From positions 1 through 38,717 of the forward strand of contig NZ_RZGQ01000012.1 of assembly GCF_003989735.1 (NCBI RefSeq): a DNA stretch of 38,717 nucleotides, read 5' to 3'. A model generated the notes under the pieces. It was given only the letters and a program-made list of their open reading frames with translations, ran no database searches and had not been told where the DNA came from. The stretch is from Legionella sp. km772. Lineage in GTDB: Bacteria > Pseudomonadota > Gammaproteobacteria > Legionellales > Legionellaceae. The position numbers and the translations under genes are program-made. How positions within the stretch are numbered: position 1 is the stretch's first letter; the number at the start of each line of letters is the position of its first letter. This document shows positions 17,019-26,270 of this stretch, piece by piece.

Positions 17019-17402
17019 ATGCTAAAAAAAATTGGTTTTTCTTTACTCTGTGTAGCAGCATCTATATCAAGCAGTTATGCTGTGTCAAAGAATAATATTC
17101 TACAAGCTGGCGCTACTTTAGAATATGAATTACCACCTAATGAAGCTCAAACCTTTTCAAACTATATGTTTTGGGAAGTAGAAGCAGACTGCAAAATTTT
17201 TACTCAAGACGAAGGTAATGTGCTTTTTGCCAAAGCAACAGCAAAAAAAGGAAAACTTAATGGAATTCCTTGGGTGAAAGGAGATACTTTACGAGTTACC
17301 GTACATGATGGAGAAATTTTAAAAATTACTGCCTCCCCTGGTGCCCAAGTGCAAATTACCAATGAAGGGGAACATTTAGTAAAAGCAATTTGCAGTAATT
17401 AA
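17019..17402 (+). CDS. small exported protein of unknown function
   Basis: The 127-residue product has a signal peptide (MLKKIGFSLLCVAASISSSYA, split here after residue 20). The mature part is rich in beta structure ('YMFWEVEADCKIFTQDEG', 'GDTLRVTVHDGEILKITASPGAQVQI') and has two Cys. I chose the ATG at 17019, with GGAG 6 bases upstream, over one four codons earlier. I recognise no family; a small jelly-roll-like secreted domain is possible. Confidence 0.65.
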   Translation: MLKKIGFSLLCVAASISSSYAVSKNNILQAGATLEYELPPNEAQTFSNYMFWEVEADCKIFTQDEGNVLFAKATAKKGKLNGIPWVKGDTLRVTVHDGEILKITASPGAQVQITNEGEHLVKAICSN

Positions 17403-17411
17403 TAAATGGAG

Positions 17412-17433
17412 GTTGGGTCACTTAGGACCCAAC
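17412..17433. terminator. hairpin between convergent genes
   Basis: GTTGGGTC (17412-17419) and GACCCAAC (17426-17433) form a perfect 8-bp stem with a 6-base loop, in the 43-base gap between the exported protein and prfC. Minus-strand transcripts reach a T-rich stretch before it. It is likely shared by both directions. Confidence 0.65.
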
Positions 17434-17445
17434 TTCAATAAAAAA

Positions 17446-19026
17446 CTAATGCTCTCTAGTTGAAGCAAATTTAATTTTTGGATAACGCTCTTCAGCCATC
17501 GTTAAATTGACGCGCGTAGGCGCCAGATACATTAGGGTATCCCCACCATCCAAAGCTAAATAATCAAAGGCTTTATTTTTAAATTCTTCCATGGCCTTAT
17601 CATCTTCAGCATAAACCCAACGTGCACAAGTTACGCTAACCGATTCATACACACAATCTACATTGTATTCATGTTTTAAACGATGAGCTACCACATCAAA
17701 CTGTAAAACTCCTACCGCACCTAAAATGAGTTGATTGCTGTTTAAAGGTCGAAATACCTGGGTCGCACCCTCTTCTGATAACTCAATTAATCCTTTTAAT
17801 AAAGCTTTGCTTTTCAAAGGATCGCGCAAACGCACTAAACGAAATAATTCGGGTGCAAAATTAGGAATACCGGTAAATTTTAGCTGCTCCCCCTGAGTGA
17901 AGGTATCGCCAATACGTATAGTTCCATGATTATGTAAACCAATAATATCGCCCGCCAAAGCGATCTCAGTGTGGGAGCGATCACCTGCCATAAAGGTTAA
18001 GGCATTTGAGATTTGAATTTCTTTACCAATACGCAGGTGGCTTAATTTCATTCCTTTCTTATAAGCTCCAGAGCAAATACGGACAAAAGCGATACGGTCT
18101 CTGTGCTTGGGATCCATATTGGCTTGTATTTTAAACACGAAGCCTGAGAAATTTTGCTCACTTGGTGTTACCTCTCGTTGTTGCGCACTGCGGGACTGCG
18201 GTCCTGGTGCATACCGCACATAGTCATCTAACAGTTCTTTGATCCCAAAATTATTAATTGCAGAACCAAAATATACGGGGGTCATTTTCCCAGCAAGATA
18301 ATCCTCGAGATTAAACTCATGGGATGCGCCCTTCACTAGTTCAATTTCATCTCTTAATTCTTGCGCACTATCCCCTAACAACTCATCTAATTGAGGATTA
18401 TCTAGGCCTTTAATTTTTAAAGCCTCTTGTTTTTGTGCATTTTTTCCTGGTTCATAAAGATAAACCGTATCTTCATAGCGATGATATATCCCTTTAAATC
18501 GTTTTCCCATGCCTACAGGCCAGGTAATGGGGGCACATTGAATGCCTAATACAGACTCTACTTCATCTAACAACTCAATAGGTTCACGTCCTTCTCGATC
18601 CAACTTATTAATGAAAGTCATAATAGGCGTATCACGTAAACGGCAAACTTCCATGAGTTTTACCGTTCTATCTTCAACCCCTTTTGCCACGTCGATAACC
18701 ATTAAGGCAGAGTCCACAGCGGTTAAGGTACGGTAGGTATCTTCAGAAAAATCCTCATGGCCAGGAGTGTCTAAAAGGTTCATTACATGTTGATTATGAA
18801 CAAATTGCATTACCGATGTCGTAATAGAAATACCTCTTTCTTTTTCCATCTCCATCCAGTCAGAAGTGGCATGACGATCAGCTTTACGACCCTTTACCGT
18901 TCCAGCTAATTGAATAGCACCTCCGAATAACAATAATTTTTCGGTAACGGTTGTTTTACCCGCGTCAGGATGCGAAATGATGGCAAAAGTTCTTCGTTTA
19001 TTAAATTCCTGATAAAAATCAGACAT
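17446..19026 (-). CDS. prfC: peptide chain release factor 3
   Basis: RF3 is the GTPase that recycles RF1 and RF2 after termination. The 526-residue product is the usual length. It shows the P-loop '[15 protein letters not shown]', switch I '[13 protein letters not shown]', '[18 protein letters not shown]' (G3) and '[13 protein letters not shown]' (G4), then the beta-barrel domain II and the RF3 C-terminal domain. The start at 19026 gives the canonical MSDF…[13 protein letters not shown]. It is a single gene, convergent with the exported protein. Confidence 0.97.
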   Translation of the reverse strand: MSDFYQEFNKRRTFAIISHPDAGKTTVTEKLLLFGGAIQLAGTVKGRKADRHATSDWMEMEKERGISITTSVMQFVHNQHVMNLLDTPGHEDFSEDTYRTLTAVDSALMVIDVAKGVEDRTVKLMEVCRLRDTPIMTFINKLDREGREPIELLDEVESVLGIQCAPITWPVGMGKRFKGIYHRYEDTVYLYEPGKNAQKQEALKIKGLDNPQLDELLGDSAQELRDEIELVKGASHEFNLEDYLAGKMTPVYFGSAINNFGIKELLDDYVRYAPGPQSRSAQQREVTPSEQNFSGFVFKIQANMDPKHRDRIAFVRICSGAYKKGMKLSHLRIGKEIQISNALTFMAGDRSHTEIALAGDIIGLHNHGTIRIGDTFTQGEQLKFTGIPNFAPELFRLVRLRDPLKSKALLKGLIELSEEGATQVFRPLNSNQLILGAVGVLQFDVVAHRLKHEYNVDCVYESVSVTCARWVYAEDDKAMEEFKNKAFDYLALDGGDTLMYLAPTRVNLTMAEERYPKIKFASTREH

Positions 19027-19302
19027 AAGATTCTCAAGTCAATATCAATATGGGGTGAATTTTAAGTGAAAACCAGGCAACTAACAAATTTTTCCGGCAT
19101 TTATCGTAAAAAACACTAGAAAACTACACTTCTTAGACCATAATTAAAAAGTGATCTTATTACAAACATAATGATGAGAATTTCTCATGGGAGGATAAAA
19201 TCTGTATTTATTGATAAATAGAAATTCAAAAATATATCCATTAGTATCTGTTATCAAGCGATCAACTTTGCTTTATTCAAGTGCTCCTTGTTATATCAGT
19301 AC

Positions 19303-19327
19303 TTTAAATTAAAGGATTTAATTTAAA
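19303..19327. promoter_or_regulatory. perfect 11-bp palindrome just before an exported-protein gene
   Basis: TTTAAATTAAA (19303-19313), GGA, TTTAATTTAAA (19317-19327) is a perfect inverted repeat that ends at the ribosome-binding site (AAAAGGAG) of the next gene. A second palindrome, ATGAGAA-T-TTCTCAT, lies at 19174-19188. The 312-base divergent gap holds no other feature I can see. These may be operators or a translation-blocking hairpin. Confidence 0.45.
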
Positions 19328-19338
19328 AGGAGTTTGCC

Positions 19339-20214
19339 ATGCGATGGAAGTATTTTGCGAGCACTTTATTCCTCTACCCCTTTTGTACCTTTGCCAACGA
19401 TTACTCCAACTCTACACCATTTTTTGACACCTCAGAACCCCTTGCTGCGAATACCATAGAACGTTCAATGAGCACTGGTTATCAAATGGAATCAATAAAC
19501 CAATCACCGGCAGACAGGACAATTGATTATCCAACCCAAGTTATTCGTATATCCTCGAATCAAATTGAAAACTATCAACTCACCTGCGCCCAGGTTAATG
19601 CAGAAATCGATAAAGTACTCATTAGTAAAATTACCAAAGATAAGTTTACCTATACCACCATAATCAGCTGTACTTATGACCCTGATAGTCGAATCGCGAC
19701 TAAATTTAGTATTCAAAGCTATTTTGATCCCATCAATGACCAAGCGATTGCCTATCTTGATACTTATTTGGATCAATACAATGGCAGTGACTTACTAGGA
19801 GTAGCCTTAAAAATTGAATCAGCAAAAGCGTTGATAGTTTCCCTAAACCTAAGCGTTGGAATGAAAAAAAATCCTAATGTTCCTCCTTTTGTAGAATACC
19901 GAGAAGATCGCAGCAATCATTATTTTAAAAGTAACTACGACTTGCAAATTAATTTAGTGGCCGATATTAATAAACGCTTCTTCAGTGATGAGCCCAGCAA
20001 AGTGTTACCCTTTCTTGATAAATGGTTCTTTAATCATGCAGGAACGATCTATAGAGCTATTTTAAGGGATTCTAATTATGCTTTCTTGCAACCAGAACGA
20101 ATTTTTTTAATGGAGGATGGGGAACCCATTTTCATATCACCACTTAAACATTATTACCCTCATAACTGCGCGAGTAGATATGATCATCAGCATTGTTTAA
20201 AACAAGAGCTTTAA
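19339..20214 (+). CDS. exported hypothetical protein
   Basis: The 291-residue product has a signal peptide (MRWKYFASTLFLYPFCTFA, cleavage near residue 19). The mature part is mixed alpha/beta, with a probable disulphide pair in the middle (LTCAQV…IISCTYDP) and Cys/His-rich C-terminal residues (YYPHNCASRYDHQHCLKQEL). The strong AAAAGGAG site fixes the start. I recognise no family. It is probably periplasmic or secreted. Confidence 0.65.
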   Translation: MRWKYFASTLFLYPFCTFANDYSNSTPFFDTSEPLAANTIERSMSTGYQMESINQSPADRTIDYPTQVIRISSNQIENYQLTCAQVNAEIDKVLISKITKDKFTYTTIISCTYDPDSRIATKFSIQSYFDPINDQAIAYLDTYLDQYNGSDLLGVALKIESAKALIVSLNLSVGMKKNPNVPPFVEYREDRSNHYFKSNYDLQINLVADINKRFFSDEPSKVLPFLDKWFFNHAGTIYRAILRDSNYAFLQPERIFLMEDGEPIFISPLKHYYPHNCASRYDHQHCLKQEL

Positions 20215-20220
20215 CCAGCA

Positions 20221-20241
20221 GCCCGGTTGCTGGAACCGGGC
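20221..20241. terminator. hairpin between convergent genes
   Basis: GCCCGGTT (20221-20228) pairs perfectly with AACCGGGC (20234-20241) around a 5-base loop, in the gap between the exported protein and the minus-strand acyl-CoA genes. It probably acts as a shared transcript end. Confidence 0.7.
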
Positions 20242-20252
20242 ATGCAAAAACC

Positions 20253-21302
20253 TCATGCTATAAATTCTAAACGCTCAGATGAGGGCTCAAAATAAGAAAT
20301 AATTTTTGTCTCGGTGACCAACTCAAGGCTTGCAGGATTCCATTGAGGCTTTTTATCTTTATCAATCAACAAAGCACGCACGCCTTCATAAAAATCATGA
20401 TCACTCATAAAATGCCTAACCAAATTAAAATCCATTTTTAAACAATCCGCTAAAGATAAACCCTGAGCTTTTTGTAATTGTGCTAAAGATAATTTAAGGC
20501 TAAAAGGTGATTTTAGTTTTAAACTTTTATGTAATTCTTGTGCCCAAGGATCAGAGTGATTTACTAAAGCATTAAGAATGGACTCTACACTATTTAAAGA
20601 AAAACATTCTTTAATGGTATTTATCCCGGCTAAAGGTTTATCTTGTTCTTGGGTAAAAGTGGCCAAACACTGATCGACTTGCTCAAAAGCATTGTTTGAT
20701 AAATCGCTTTGCGCCAATTTCTCTACTATTAGGGGCATTTGAGCTGAAGAAATGATGGTCCGAACCAAACCTGCATTTTTTGCTTCATAAGCCGTTAAAC
20801 GATTACCGCTAAGGCCTAAATAAATCCCTAATGTATCAGGACATTGAGTTAAAAAATGACTCGAGCCAATATCTGGAAAAAAACCAATACTGGTTTCTGG
20901 CATCGCAAAAACGAAACGCTCACTGGCGATTGGATGGCTGCCGTGTAATGAAACCCCAACACCGCCCCCCATTGTAATCCCATCCATCAAGGCAATGTAA
21001 GGTTTCCCGAGATGATGAATAAAATGGTTTAAACGATATTCATGCCAGAAGAACTCCATTTGTTCATCGATACGCTGCGCACCTAATTGATATAACCAAC
21101 GTACATCCCCACCGGCGCAAAAGGCAGTTCCAGGCACAGCATAAATCACTACAGCTTTAATTGCGTCATCGTTTTTCCAGACTAATAAATGTTTTTGTAA
21201 CTCCTTAATCATGTCCAAGCTTAGGGCATTCAAAGCATTAGGTCGATTTAGGGTAATCAGGCCAAGCTGCCCTTGTTGAGTAAATAATATATCTTGAGTC
21301 AT
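20253..21302 (-). CDS. 3-hydroxyisobutyryl-CoA hydrolase
   Basis: This crotonase-fold enzyme releases 3-hydroxyisobutyrate from its CoA ester in valine breakdown. The 349-residue length and the motifs distinguish it from the shorter hydratases: 'GTAFCAGGDVRWLY', 'MDGITMGGGVGVSLHGSH' (oxyanion-hole Gly residues) and 'PETSIGFFPDIGSSHFL', the HIBCH signature with catalytic Glu and Asp. Its ATG follows the hydratase stop by one base, so the two are coupled. Confidence 0.87.
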   Translation of the reverse strand: MTQDILFTQQGQLGLITLNRPNALNALSLDMIKELQKHLLVWKNDDAIKAVVIYAVPGTAFCAGGDVRWLYQLGAQRIDEQMEFFWHEYRLNHFIHHLGKPYIALMDGITMGGGVGVSLHGSHPIASERFVFAMPETSIGFFPDIGSSHFLTQCPDTLGIYLGLSGNRLTAYEAKNAGLVRTIISSAQMPLIVEKLAQSDLSNNAFEQVDQCLATFTQEQDKPLAGINTIKECFSLNSVESILNALVNHSDPWAQELHKSLKLKSPFSLKLSLAQLQKAQGLSLADCLKMDFNLVRHFMSDHDFYEGVRALLIDKDKKPQWNPASLELVTETKIISYFEPSSERLEFIA

Positions 21303-21303
21303 A

Positions 21304-22080
21304 TTATTCCCCTAGAAAAGCTGGAGTTCTTTTTTCAAGAAAAGCAGCAACCCCTTCTTTTTTATCCGTGCTCGCACACACTTTAGCAAAATGCACTGCT
21401 TCCAAATGCAAGGAATCCGTTAAGGATAAATCATAACCATGATCAATGACTTCCATCACGCTCGTAATGGCTAGGGGCGCCATACTTAAAATAGTTTGCA
21501 AGATCTTTTTACCTTGTTCTAATAATTGTTCAGGCTCAACAAGATGGGTAATCAAGCCCCAGCTTAATGCGGTTTGGGCATCAATAAAACGACCTGTTAA
21601 ACATAAATCTAAAGCTCGTCCTTTACCTACCAGACGCGCTAGGCGTTGTGTACCACCATAGCCAGGAATCACACCCAACTTTACCTCAGGCTGGCCAAAG
21701 GATGCTTTGGAGGAGGCAATCCGTAACGTAGCCGAAATAGCCAACTCACAGCCCCCGCCAAAGGCAAAGCCATTGATTGCGGCTAAAGAAGGTTTTCCCA
21801 TCGTTTCTAATAAACGGAAGACATTTTGGCCATTACAAGCAAATTCATACCCTTGCTGGGCATCGCAGGTGGCTAAACGATTAATATCAGCGCCTGCGCA
21901 AAAGGCTTTACCGTTACCAGTGAGCATTAAAGCTTTTACTTTCGGGTTTGTTTTAGCTGCAATAAATAATTCTTGCAAAGCCGTCAGTAACTCTGTACTT
22001 AAAGCATTAAGTTTTTCTGGACGATTAAGAGTAATGGTTAAAATGCCTTGCTGATCTAAATCTTGTTCAATTAAATTCAC
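21304..22080 (-). CDS. enoyl-CoA hydratase
   Basis: At 258 residues it has the standard crotonase length. Visible are 'NRPEKLNALSTELL', 'GNGKAFCAGADINRLA', 'GFAFGGGCELAISATLRIAS' and 'FGQPEVKLGVIPGYGGTQRL' (split after residue 20), where the two Glu residues are the catalytic pair. Between the dehydrogenase and HIBCH genes it most likely hydrates methacrylyl-CoA in valine degradation. A role in fatty-acid oxidation cannot be excluded. Confidence 0.9.
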   Translation of the reverse strand: MNLIEQDLDQQGILTITLNRPEKLNALSTELLTALQELFIAAKTNPKVKALMLTGNGKAFCAGADINRLATCDAQQGYEFACNGQNVFRLLETMGKPSLAAINGFAFGGGCELAISATLRIASSKASFGQPEVKLGVIPGYGGTQRLARLVGKGRALDLCLTGRFIDAQTALSWGLITHLVEPEQLLEQGKKILQTILSMAPLAITSVMEVIDHGYDLSLTDSLHLEAVHFAKVCASTDKKEGVAAFLEKRTPAFLGE

Positions 22081-22186
22081 GGCTTAACTCCTGTTAAATG
22101 ATTTCGGAACAAATTTAAAATAGATTGGGTTGCGCATAAGAGCGGCCTAAACAAGATTCAACCGCTAATATTTTGCATAAAAAGGG

Positions 22187-23341
22187 TTAGCCAATAAAAT
22201 ACTCATCATCTAAGCTGGCTTTTGCGATTATTTCTCGCATAATTTCATTAGTGCCTTCCAAAATCTGATGCACTCTTAAATCACGAAAAATTCGTTCAAT
22301 CGCATAATCCTTCAAATAGCCATATCCTCCATGTAACTGCATGGCTTTATCACTAATACGAAAGGCAACATCCGTAGCTAAACGTTTAGCCATGGCACAA
22401 TACATAGGGGCATCACTGGCCTCATTATCTAAAGCCGCCGCTGCTTTATAGACCATCAAACGCGCTGCCTCATAATCAGTCAACATATCGGCGAAATAAA
22501 ACCGTAAGGCTTGCAATTGGCTTAATGATTTGCCGAATTGCTTACGCTCATGCATGTAATTTTGCGTTAAGCGTAAACAAGCCAAAGCCCCGCCTAATGA
22601 ACATGAAGCGATATTAATGCGCCCTCCATTTAGTGCATTTAAAGCGATTTTAAAACCCATGCCTTCATCACCTACGCGATTTGCTACCGGTACCCGACAA
22701 TTTTCAAAATAAACCATGCAGGTAGGTTGGCTACGCCATCCCATTTTCTTTTCTAATTTGCCAAAACTTAATCCGGGGGTATCCTTTTCGACAAGAATAC
22801 AACTAATACCCCGATGAGATTCATCACCAGTGCGAACCATACACAAATAAACATCACTAACACTTGCTCCAGAAATAAAGGCTTTAGCACCATTTAAAAT
22901 ATAGTGATCGCCCTCTTTGATGGCGCGGGTTTTTAAGGAAGCGGCATCTGAGCCAGACTCAGGTTCAGTTAAACAATAACTACCTATCACTTCCATAGAG
23001 GTTAATTTCGGTCCCCAATGTTTGCGTAAGTTTTCAGAGGCATAACGGTCTACTAAAGTAGTGACCATATTATGGATAGAAAGATAAGCACTCGTTGGAA
23101 TACATCCTGTGGCTAATTGTTCAAAAATAAGTGCAGCATCCAAACGACAAAGTGCCGTACCGCCAATATCTTCGCGCGCCACCATTCCTGCCATACCTAA
23201 TTGAGCGGCCTCCCGTAAGATATCAACGGGAAAATGGCTCTCTTCATCCCAGTGTTCAGCCATAGGTGCTAATCGATTTTGAGCAAAATCAGAAGCCATT
23301 TCGCGAAACGCTTGATGCTCTGCACTAAATTCAAAATTCAT
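22187..23341 (-). CDS. acyl-CoA dehydrogenase, probably isobutyryl-CoA dehydrogenase
   Basis: The 384-residue flavoprotein has the acyl-CoA dehydrogenase fold: 'YCLTEPESGSDAASLKT' (FAD and substrate contact), 'NGAKAFISGA', 'RKQFGKSLSQLQALRFYFADM', and the C-terminal 'QLHGGYGYLKDY' and 'HQILEGTNEIMR' with the usual Glu. Gene context suggests the valine pathway. It is followed by the hydratase after about 106 bases, and it is divergent from recQ. The dehydrogenase genes mmsA and mmsB, often in this operon, are not in the window. Confidence 0.9.
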   Translation of the reverse strand: MNFEFSAEHQAFREMASDFAQNRLAPMAEHWDEESHFPVDILREAAQLGMAGMVAREDIGGTALCRLDAALIFEQLATGCIPTSAYLSIHNMVTTLVDRYASENLRKHWGPKLTSMEVIGSYCLTEPESGSDAASLKTRAIKEGDHYILNGAKAFISGASVSDVYLCMVRTGDESHRGISCILVEKDTPGLSFGKLEKKMGWRSQPTCMVYFENCRVPVANRVGDEGMGFKIALNALNGGRINIASCSLGGALACLRLTQNYMHERKQFGKSLSQLQALRFYFADMLTDYEAARLMVYKAAAALDNEASDAPMYCAMAKRLATDVAFRISDKAMQLHGGYGYLKDYAIERIFRDLRVHQILEGTNEIMREIIAKASLDDEYFIG

Positions 23342-23428
23342 AAACCATCCTTAGAAGTGTTTATATCATTGGTAAAATGATATTATTGCCAATTTTTAGC
23401 GCCTGTAAAAGATATTAAGAATAATCAG

Positions 23429-25246
23429 ATGGAAACCTTAGCGCAACCTAGATCGCAAAATAAACACGCTTTAGCCGTTTTAAAGGACTATTTTGGCTTT
23501 GATTCGTTCCGAGCACCGCAAGAAGCGATCATCAATGATGTCATTTGCGGCCGCGATGTTTTGGTTTTAATGCCTACAGGCGGTGGTAAGTCTTTATGTT
23601 ATCAAATTCCCTCAATGGTGCGCGCCGGAGTAGGTATTGTAGTTTCCCCCTTAATTGCACTGATGGAAGATCAAGTAGCTGCGCTTAAACTACAGGGTGT
23701 TAATGCAGCTTATTATAATTCATCCTTGGATAGTCATGAGGCACGCCAAGTCTTAGCTCAATTGCATAATGACGAACTAGACTTACTCTATATTGCTCCA
23801 GAACGTTTAATCAATCCCGCCTTTTTAGAACGTTTGGCAGAATGTACTATTGCTTTATTTGCAATCGATGAGGCGCATTGTATTTCCCAATGGGGCCATG
23901 ATTTTCGGCCTGAATATGCCTCCTTGGGTTTATTAAAAGAACATTTCCCAACTACCCCTATTATTGCCTTAACGGCAACCGCTGATAAACAAACAAGACA
24001 AGATATCGTTAATAAATTAAATTATCAGCCCCAAAAATATGTGGCTTCATTTAACCGTCCTAACATTCATTACAAGGTTGTACCCAAAACCCATCCTTTA
24101 AAACAGATCAGTCAATTCCTAGAGTCAGAAACCCAACAATCAGGGATTGTATATTGTGGAACGCGCAGTAGCGTTGAGAGAGTAGCTGAACAGCTACAAC
24201 AAAAAGGCTTTAAAGCCCGGGCTTATCATGCGGGCTTGAGTCACCAAGAGCGACGCGAAGTACAACACTTATTTAGATACGATAAAATTGATCTCGTGGT
24301 GGCCACTGTTGCGTTTGGGATGGGAATAGATAAACCCAATGTCCGTTTTGTTATCCATTACGATTTACCCAAAAATATTGAGGGCTATTATCAAGAAACG
24401 GGACGTGCCGGACGTGATGGTTTACCCGCCCGTGCCCTATTACTCTACGATGCAGGGGATAGTGGACGATTGCGTGCGTGGATCATGAATAATCCCCAAG
24501 AGGAACAGCGACGGGTAGAAACGAATAAGCTTAACCACATGCTCGCTTTTGCAGAAGCGTCTCATTGCCGCCGACAAATTTTATTGAATTATTTTGATGA
24601 GCAGGTTGAAATAGCCTGTCAATACTGTGATGTCTGCGATAATCCGCCTATTACTGCGGATGCCACAGTGGATGCGCAAAAATTTCTATCCTGCATTTAC
24701 CGCCTAAACCAAGCCTATGGCCTAACCCATACCATCGATGTATTACGCGGGAGTAACACAGAAAAAATTAAACAATTTAACCATGACCAGTTAAGCACCT
24801 ATGGCATTGGTAAAGAAAAATCAGCTTATTATTGGAAGCAGTTAGCCTGGCAATTAATTCATAAGGACTATTGTCGTCAAGATATTAATCAATTTAATAT
24901 TTTAAAGTTAAATAAAAAAGCCATACCTATTTTAAAGGGACAAGAAACCATTTTTCTTACTATTCCTGCTGAAGAACCCAAGGTGCAGAAAAAATCTGGC
25001 CAGAAGACTATTTTAAAATCCTCCAATAGTGCACTTTTTGAATTACTGCGCAGCTTAAGACGCCGCTTGGCTGATGAGGAAGATAAACCACCCTTCCTCA
25101 TTTTTAGTGATGCTACCCTTCATGAGATGGTTGAACATCATCCTAGAACAACCACAGAATTATTAGCGATCTCAGGCGTAGGTCAACATAAATTAGCGCA
25201 TTATGGGCAAGATTTTCTTAAAGTTCTAAATGACTATGAAGAATAA
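23429..25246 (+). CDS. recQ: ATP-dependent DNA helicase RecQ
   Basis: The 605-residue 3'-5' helicase has all RecQ parts: motif 0 (FGFDSFRAPQEAII), Walker A 'MPTGGGKSLCYQ', 'AIDEAHCISQWGHDFRPEY' (DEAH box and aromatic loop), and motif VI 'YYQETGRAGRDGLPARALL'. The four-Cys zinc site (CRRQ…CQYCDVC), winged helix and a C-terminal HRDC domain (about 525-600) follow. It acts in RecF-pathway repair and replication restart. Its stop overlaps the start region of the glycosylase gene. Confidence 0.96.
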   Translation: METLAQPRSQNKHALAVLKDYFGFDSFRAPQEAIINDVICGRDVLVLMPTGGGKSLCYQIPSMVRAGVGIVVSPLIALMEDQVAALKLQGVNAAYYNSSLDSHEARQVLAQLHNDELDLLYIAPERLINPAFLERLAECTIALFAIDEAHCISQWGHDFRPEYASLGLLKEHFPTTPIIALTATADKQTRQDIVNKLNYQPQKYVASFNRPNIHYKVVPKTHPLKQISQFLESETQQSGIVYCGTRSSVERVAEQLQQKGFKARAYHAGLSHQERREVQHLFRYDKIDLVVATVAFGMGIDKPNVRFVIHYDLPKNIEGYYQETGRAGRDGLPARALLLYDAGDSGRLRAWIMNNPQEEQRRVETNKLNHMLAFAEASHCRRQILLNYFDEQVEIACQYCDVCDNPPITADATVDAQKFLSCIYRLNQAYGLTHTIDVLRGSNTEKIKQFNHDQLSTYGIGKEKSAYYWKQLAWQLIHKDYCRQDINQFNILKLNKKAIPILKGQETIFLTIPAEEPKVQKKSGQKTILKSSNSALFELLRSLRRRLADEEDKPPFLIFSDATLHEMVEHHPRTTTELLAISGVGQHKLAHYGQDFLKVLNDYEE

Positions 25247-25247
25247 A

Positions 25248-25799
25248 ATGAAAAAAATTCCTACGGCCTTTTATGAACGAGATACAGTGACAGTTGCCAA
25301 AGATCTGCTGGGCAATTTCCTGGTTCATTATGAGGGAGAGGTAGAGCGAATTGGAAAAATAGTTGAGGTTGAAGCCTATTTGGGTCAACAAGACTTAGCC
25401 TCTCACTCATCTAAAGGTATAACGAAACGGACAGAGGTCATGTACGGACCTGCAGGTTTTGCTTATATTTATCTTATTTATGGAATGTATTATTGTACTA
25501 ATATTGTTACCGAAGCAGAAGGAATTGGGGCGGCGGTATTAATAAGAGCTTTAGAGCCGATAAAAAATCTTAGGGGTAAAACCCAAGGCCCAGGCCTTCT
25601 GTCAAAAGCTATGGGTATTAATAAGCAGCATAACCGACATTTTTTGCAAAGTGATAATTTGTTTGTGGCTCAAAATCCGGAGCCGCCAAATTTTTCCATC
25701 ATTGAACGCCCAAGAATAGGCGTTCATTATGCAAAAGAATGGGCCGAAAAACCCTTACGCTTTTATATAGAAGGGAATCCATTTATTTCCAAGAAATAG
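25248..25799 (+). CDS. 3-methyladenine DNA glycosylase (AAG/MPG family)
   Basis: This base-excision enzyme removes alkylated purines. The 183-residue product has the AAG pattern 'TAFYERDTVTVAKDLLGNFL', 'IVEVEAYLGQQDLASHSSKG' (catalytic Glu and base-flipping region), 'VMYGPAGFAYIYLIYGMYYC' and 'GAAVLIRALEP', 'KTQGPGLLSKAMGI'. I chose the ATG at 25248 because it gives the usual N-terminus; ATGs at 25230 and 25236 lie in frame. It overlaps or abuts recQ, so the two repair genes are probably co-transcribed. Confidence 0.9.
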   Translation: MKKIPTAFYERDTVTVAKDLLGNFLVHYEGEVERIGKIVEVEAYLGQQDLASHSSKGITKRTEVMYGPAGFAYIYLIYGMYYCTNIVTEAEGIGAAVLIRALEPIKNLRGKTQGPGLLSKAMGINKQHNRHFLQSDNLFVAQNPEPPNFSIIERPRIGVHYAKEWAEKPLRFYIEGNPFISKK

Positions 25800-25802
25800 C
25801 CC

Positions 25803-26006
25803 TTAACAATGACAACCAATTTTCACCCGAACTTGGTAATATTTAGACTTTTGATCATCAATAAAACCCCGCGTTTCGATTACTTCAAACCAGTTTAAAT
25901 GGTGATTATTTTTGGCAGCTTCCTGGATAGCATTATCAATAGCTTGTTCAATGCCCTCTTGAGACGTACCTACTAACTCCACTACTTTATAAACCTTATC
26001 AGACAT
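25803..26006 (-). CDS. dodecin, flavin-binding protein
   Basis: The 67-residue product has the dodecin fold signature: 'VYKVVELVGTSQEGIEQAID' followed by 'AIQEAAKN…WFEVIETRGFI' and 'YQVRVKIG', with the Trp that stacks on flavin. Dodecins assemble as 12-mers and store or buffer flavins. I chose the ATG at 26006, with AAAGGA well spaced, over the one three codons upstream. The C-terminal GCHC is unusual for the family. Confidence 0.92.
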   Translation of the reverse strand: MSDKVYKVVELVGTSQEGIEQAIDNAIQEAAKNNHHLNWFEVIETRGFIDDQKSKYYQVRVKIGCHC

Positions 26007-26108
26007 TTTTTTCATCCTTTATTATTTTTAATTTTACGCGTTCACCAGTGTGAAAACCTGTCATTTACGCATCTTCGTGCAACATGCTTGAGTGACATTC
26101 GTTAGAAC

Positions 26109-26144
26109 TCTATTCTGGTTTACTTCACCTCGTTCGCAATGAGG
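26109..26144. repeat. REP-like remnant in the dodecin / chemoreceptor gap
   Basis: CCTCGTT-CGC-AATGAGG (26128-26144) forms a hairpin. Its complement continues as ATTGCGAACGAGGTGAAG, close to the dispersed repeat 'ATTGCGAGCGAAGCGAAGC' that I recall from several intracellular and Legionella-like genomes. Only one copy is in the window. The rest of the gap from 26007 to 26270 shows no gene. Confidence 0.35.
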
Positions 26145-26270
26145 AAAATTTTAATCAATTTTAATTTAATCATAAAGATAATCATGACTCAGGAATCAAT
26201 TCATAGCAAGTAATACCATCAAGTGTTAATTTACTGACCGGCTAAACCTTCCGAGCATGGAGAACCATAA

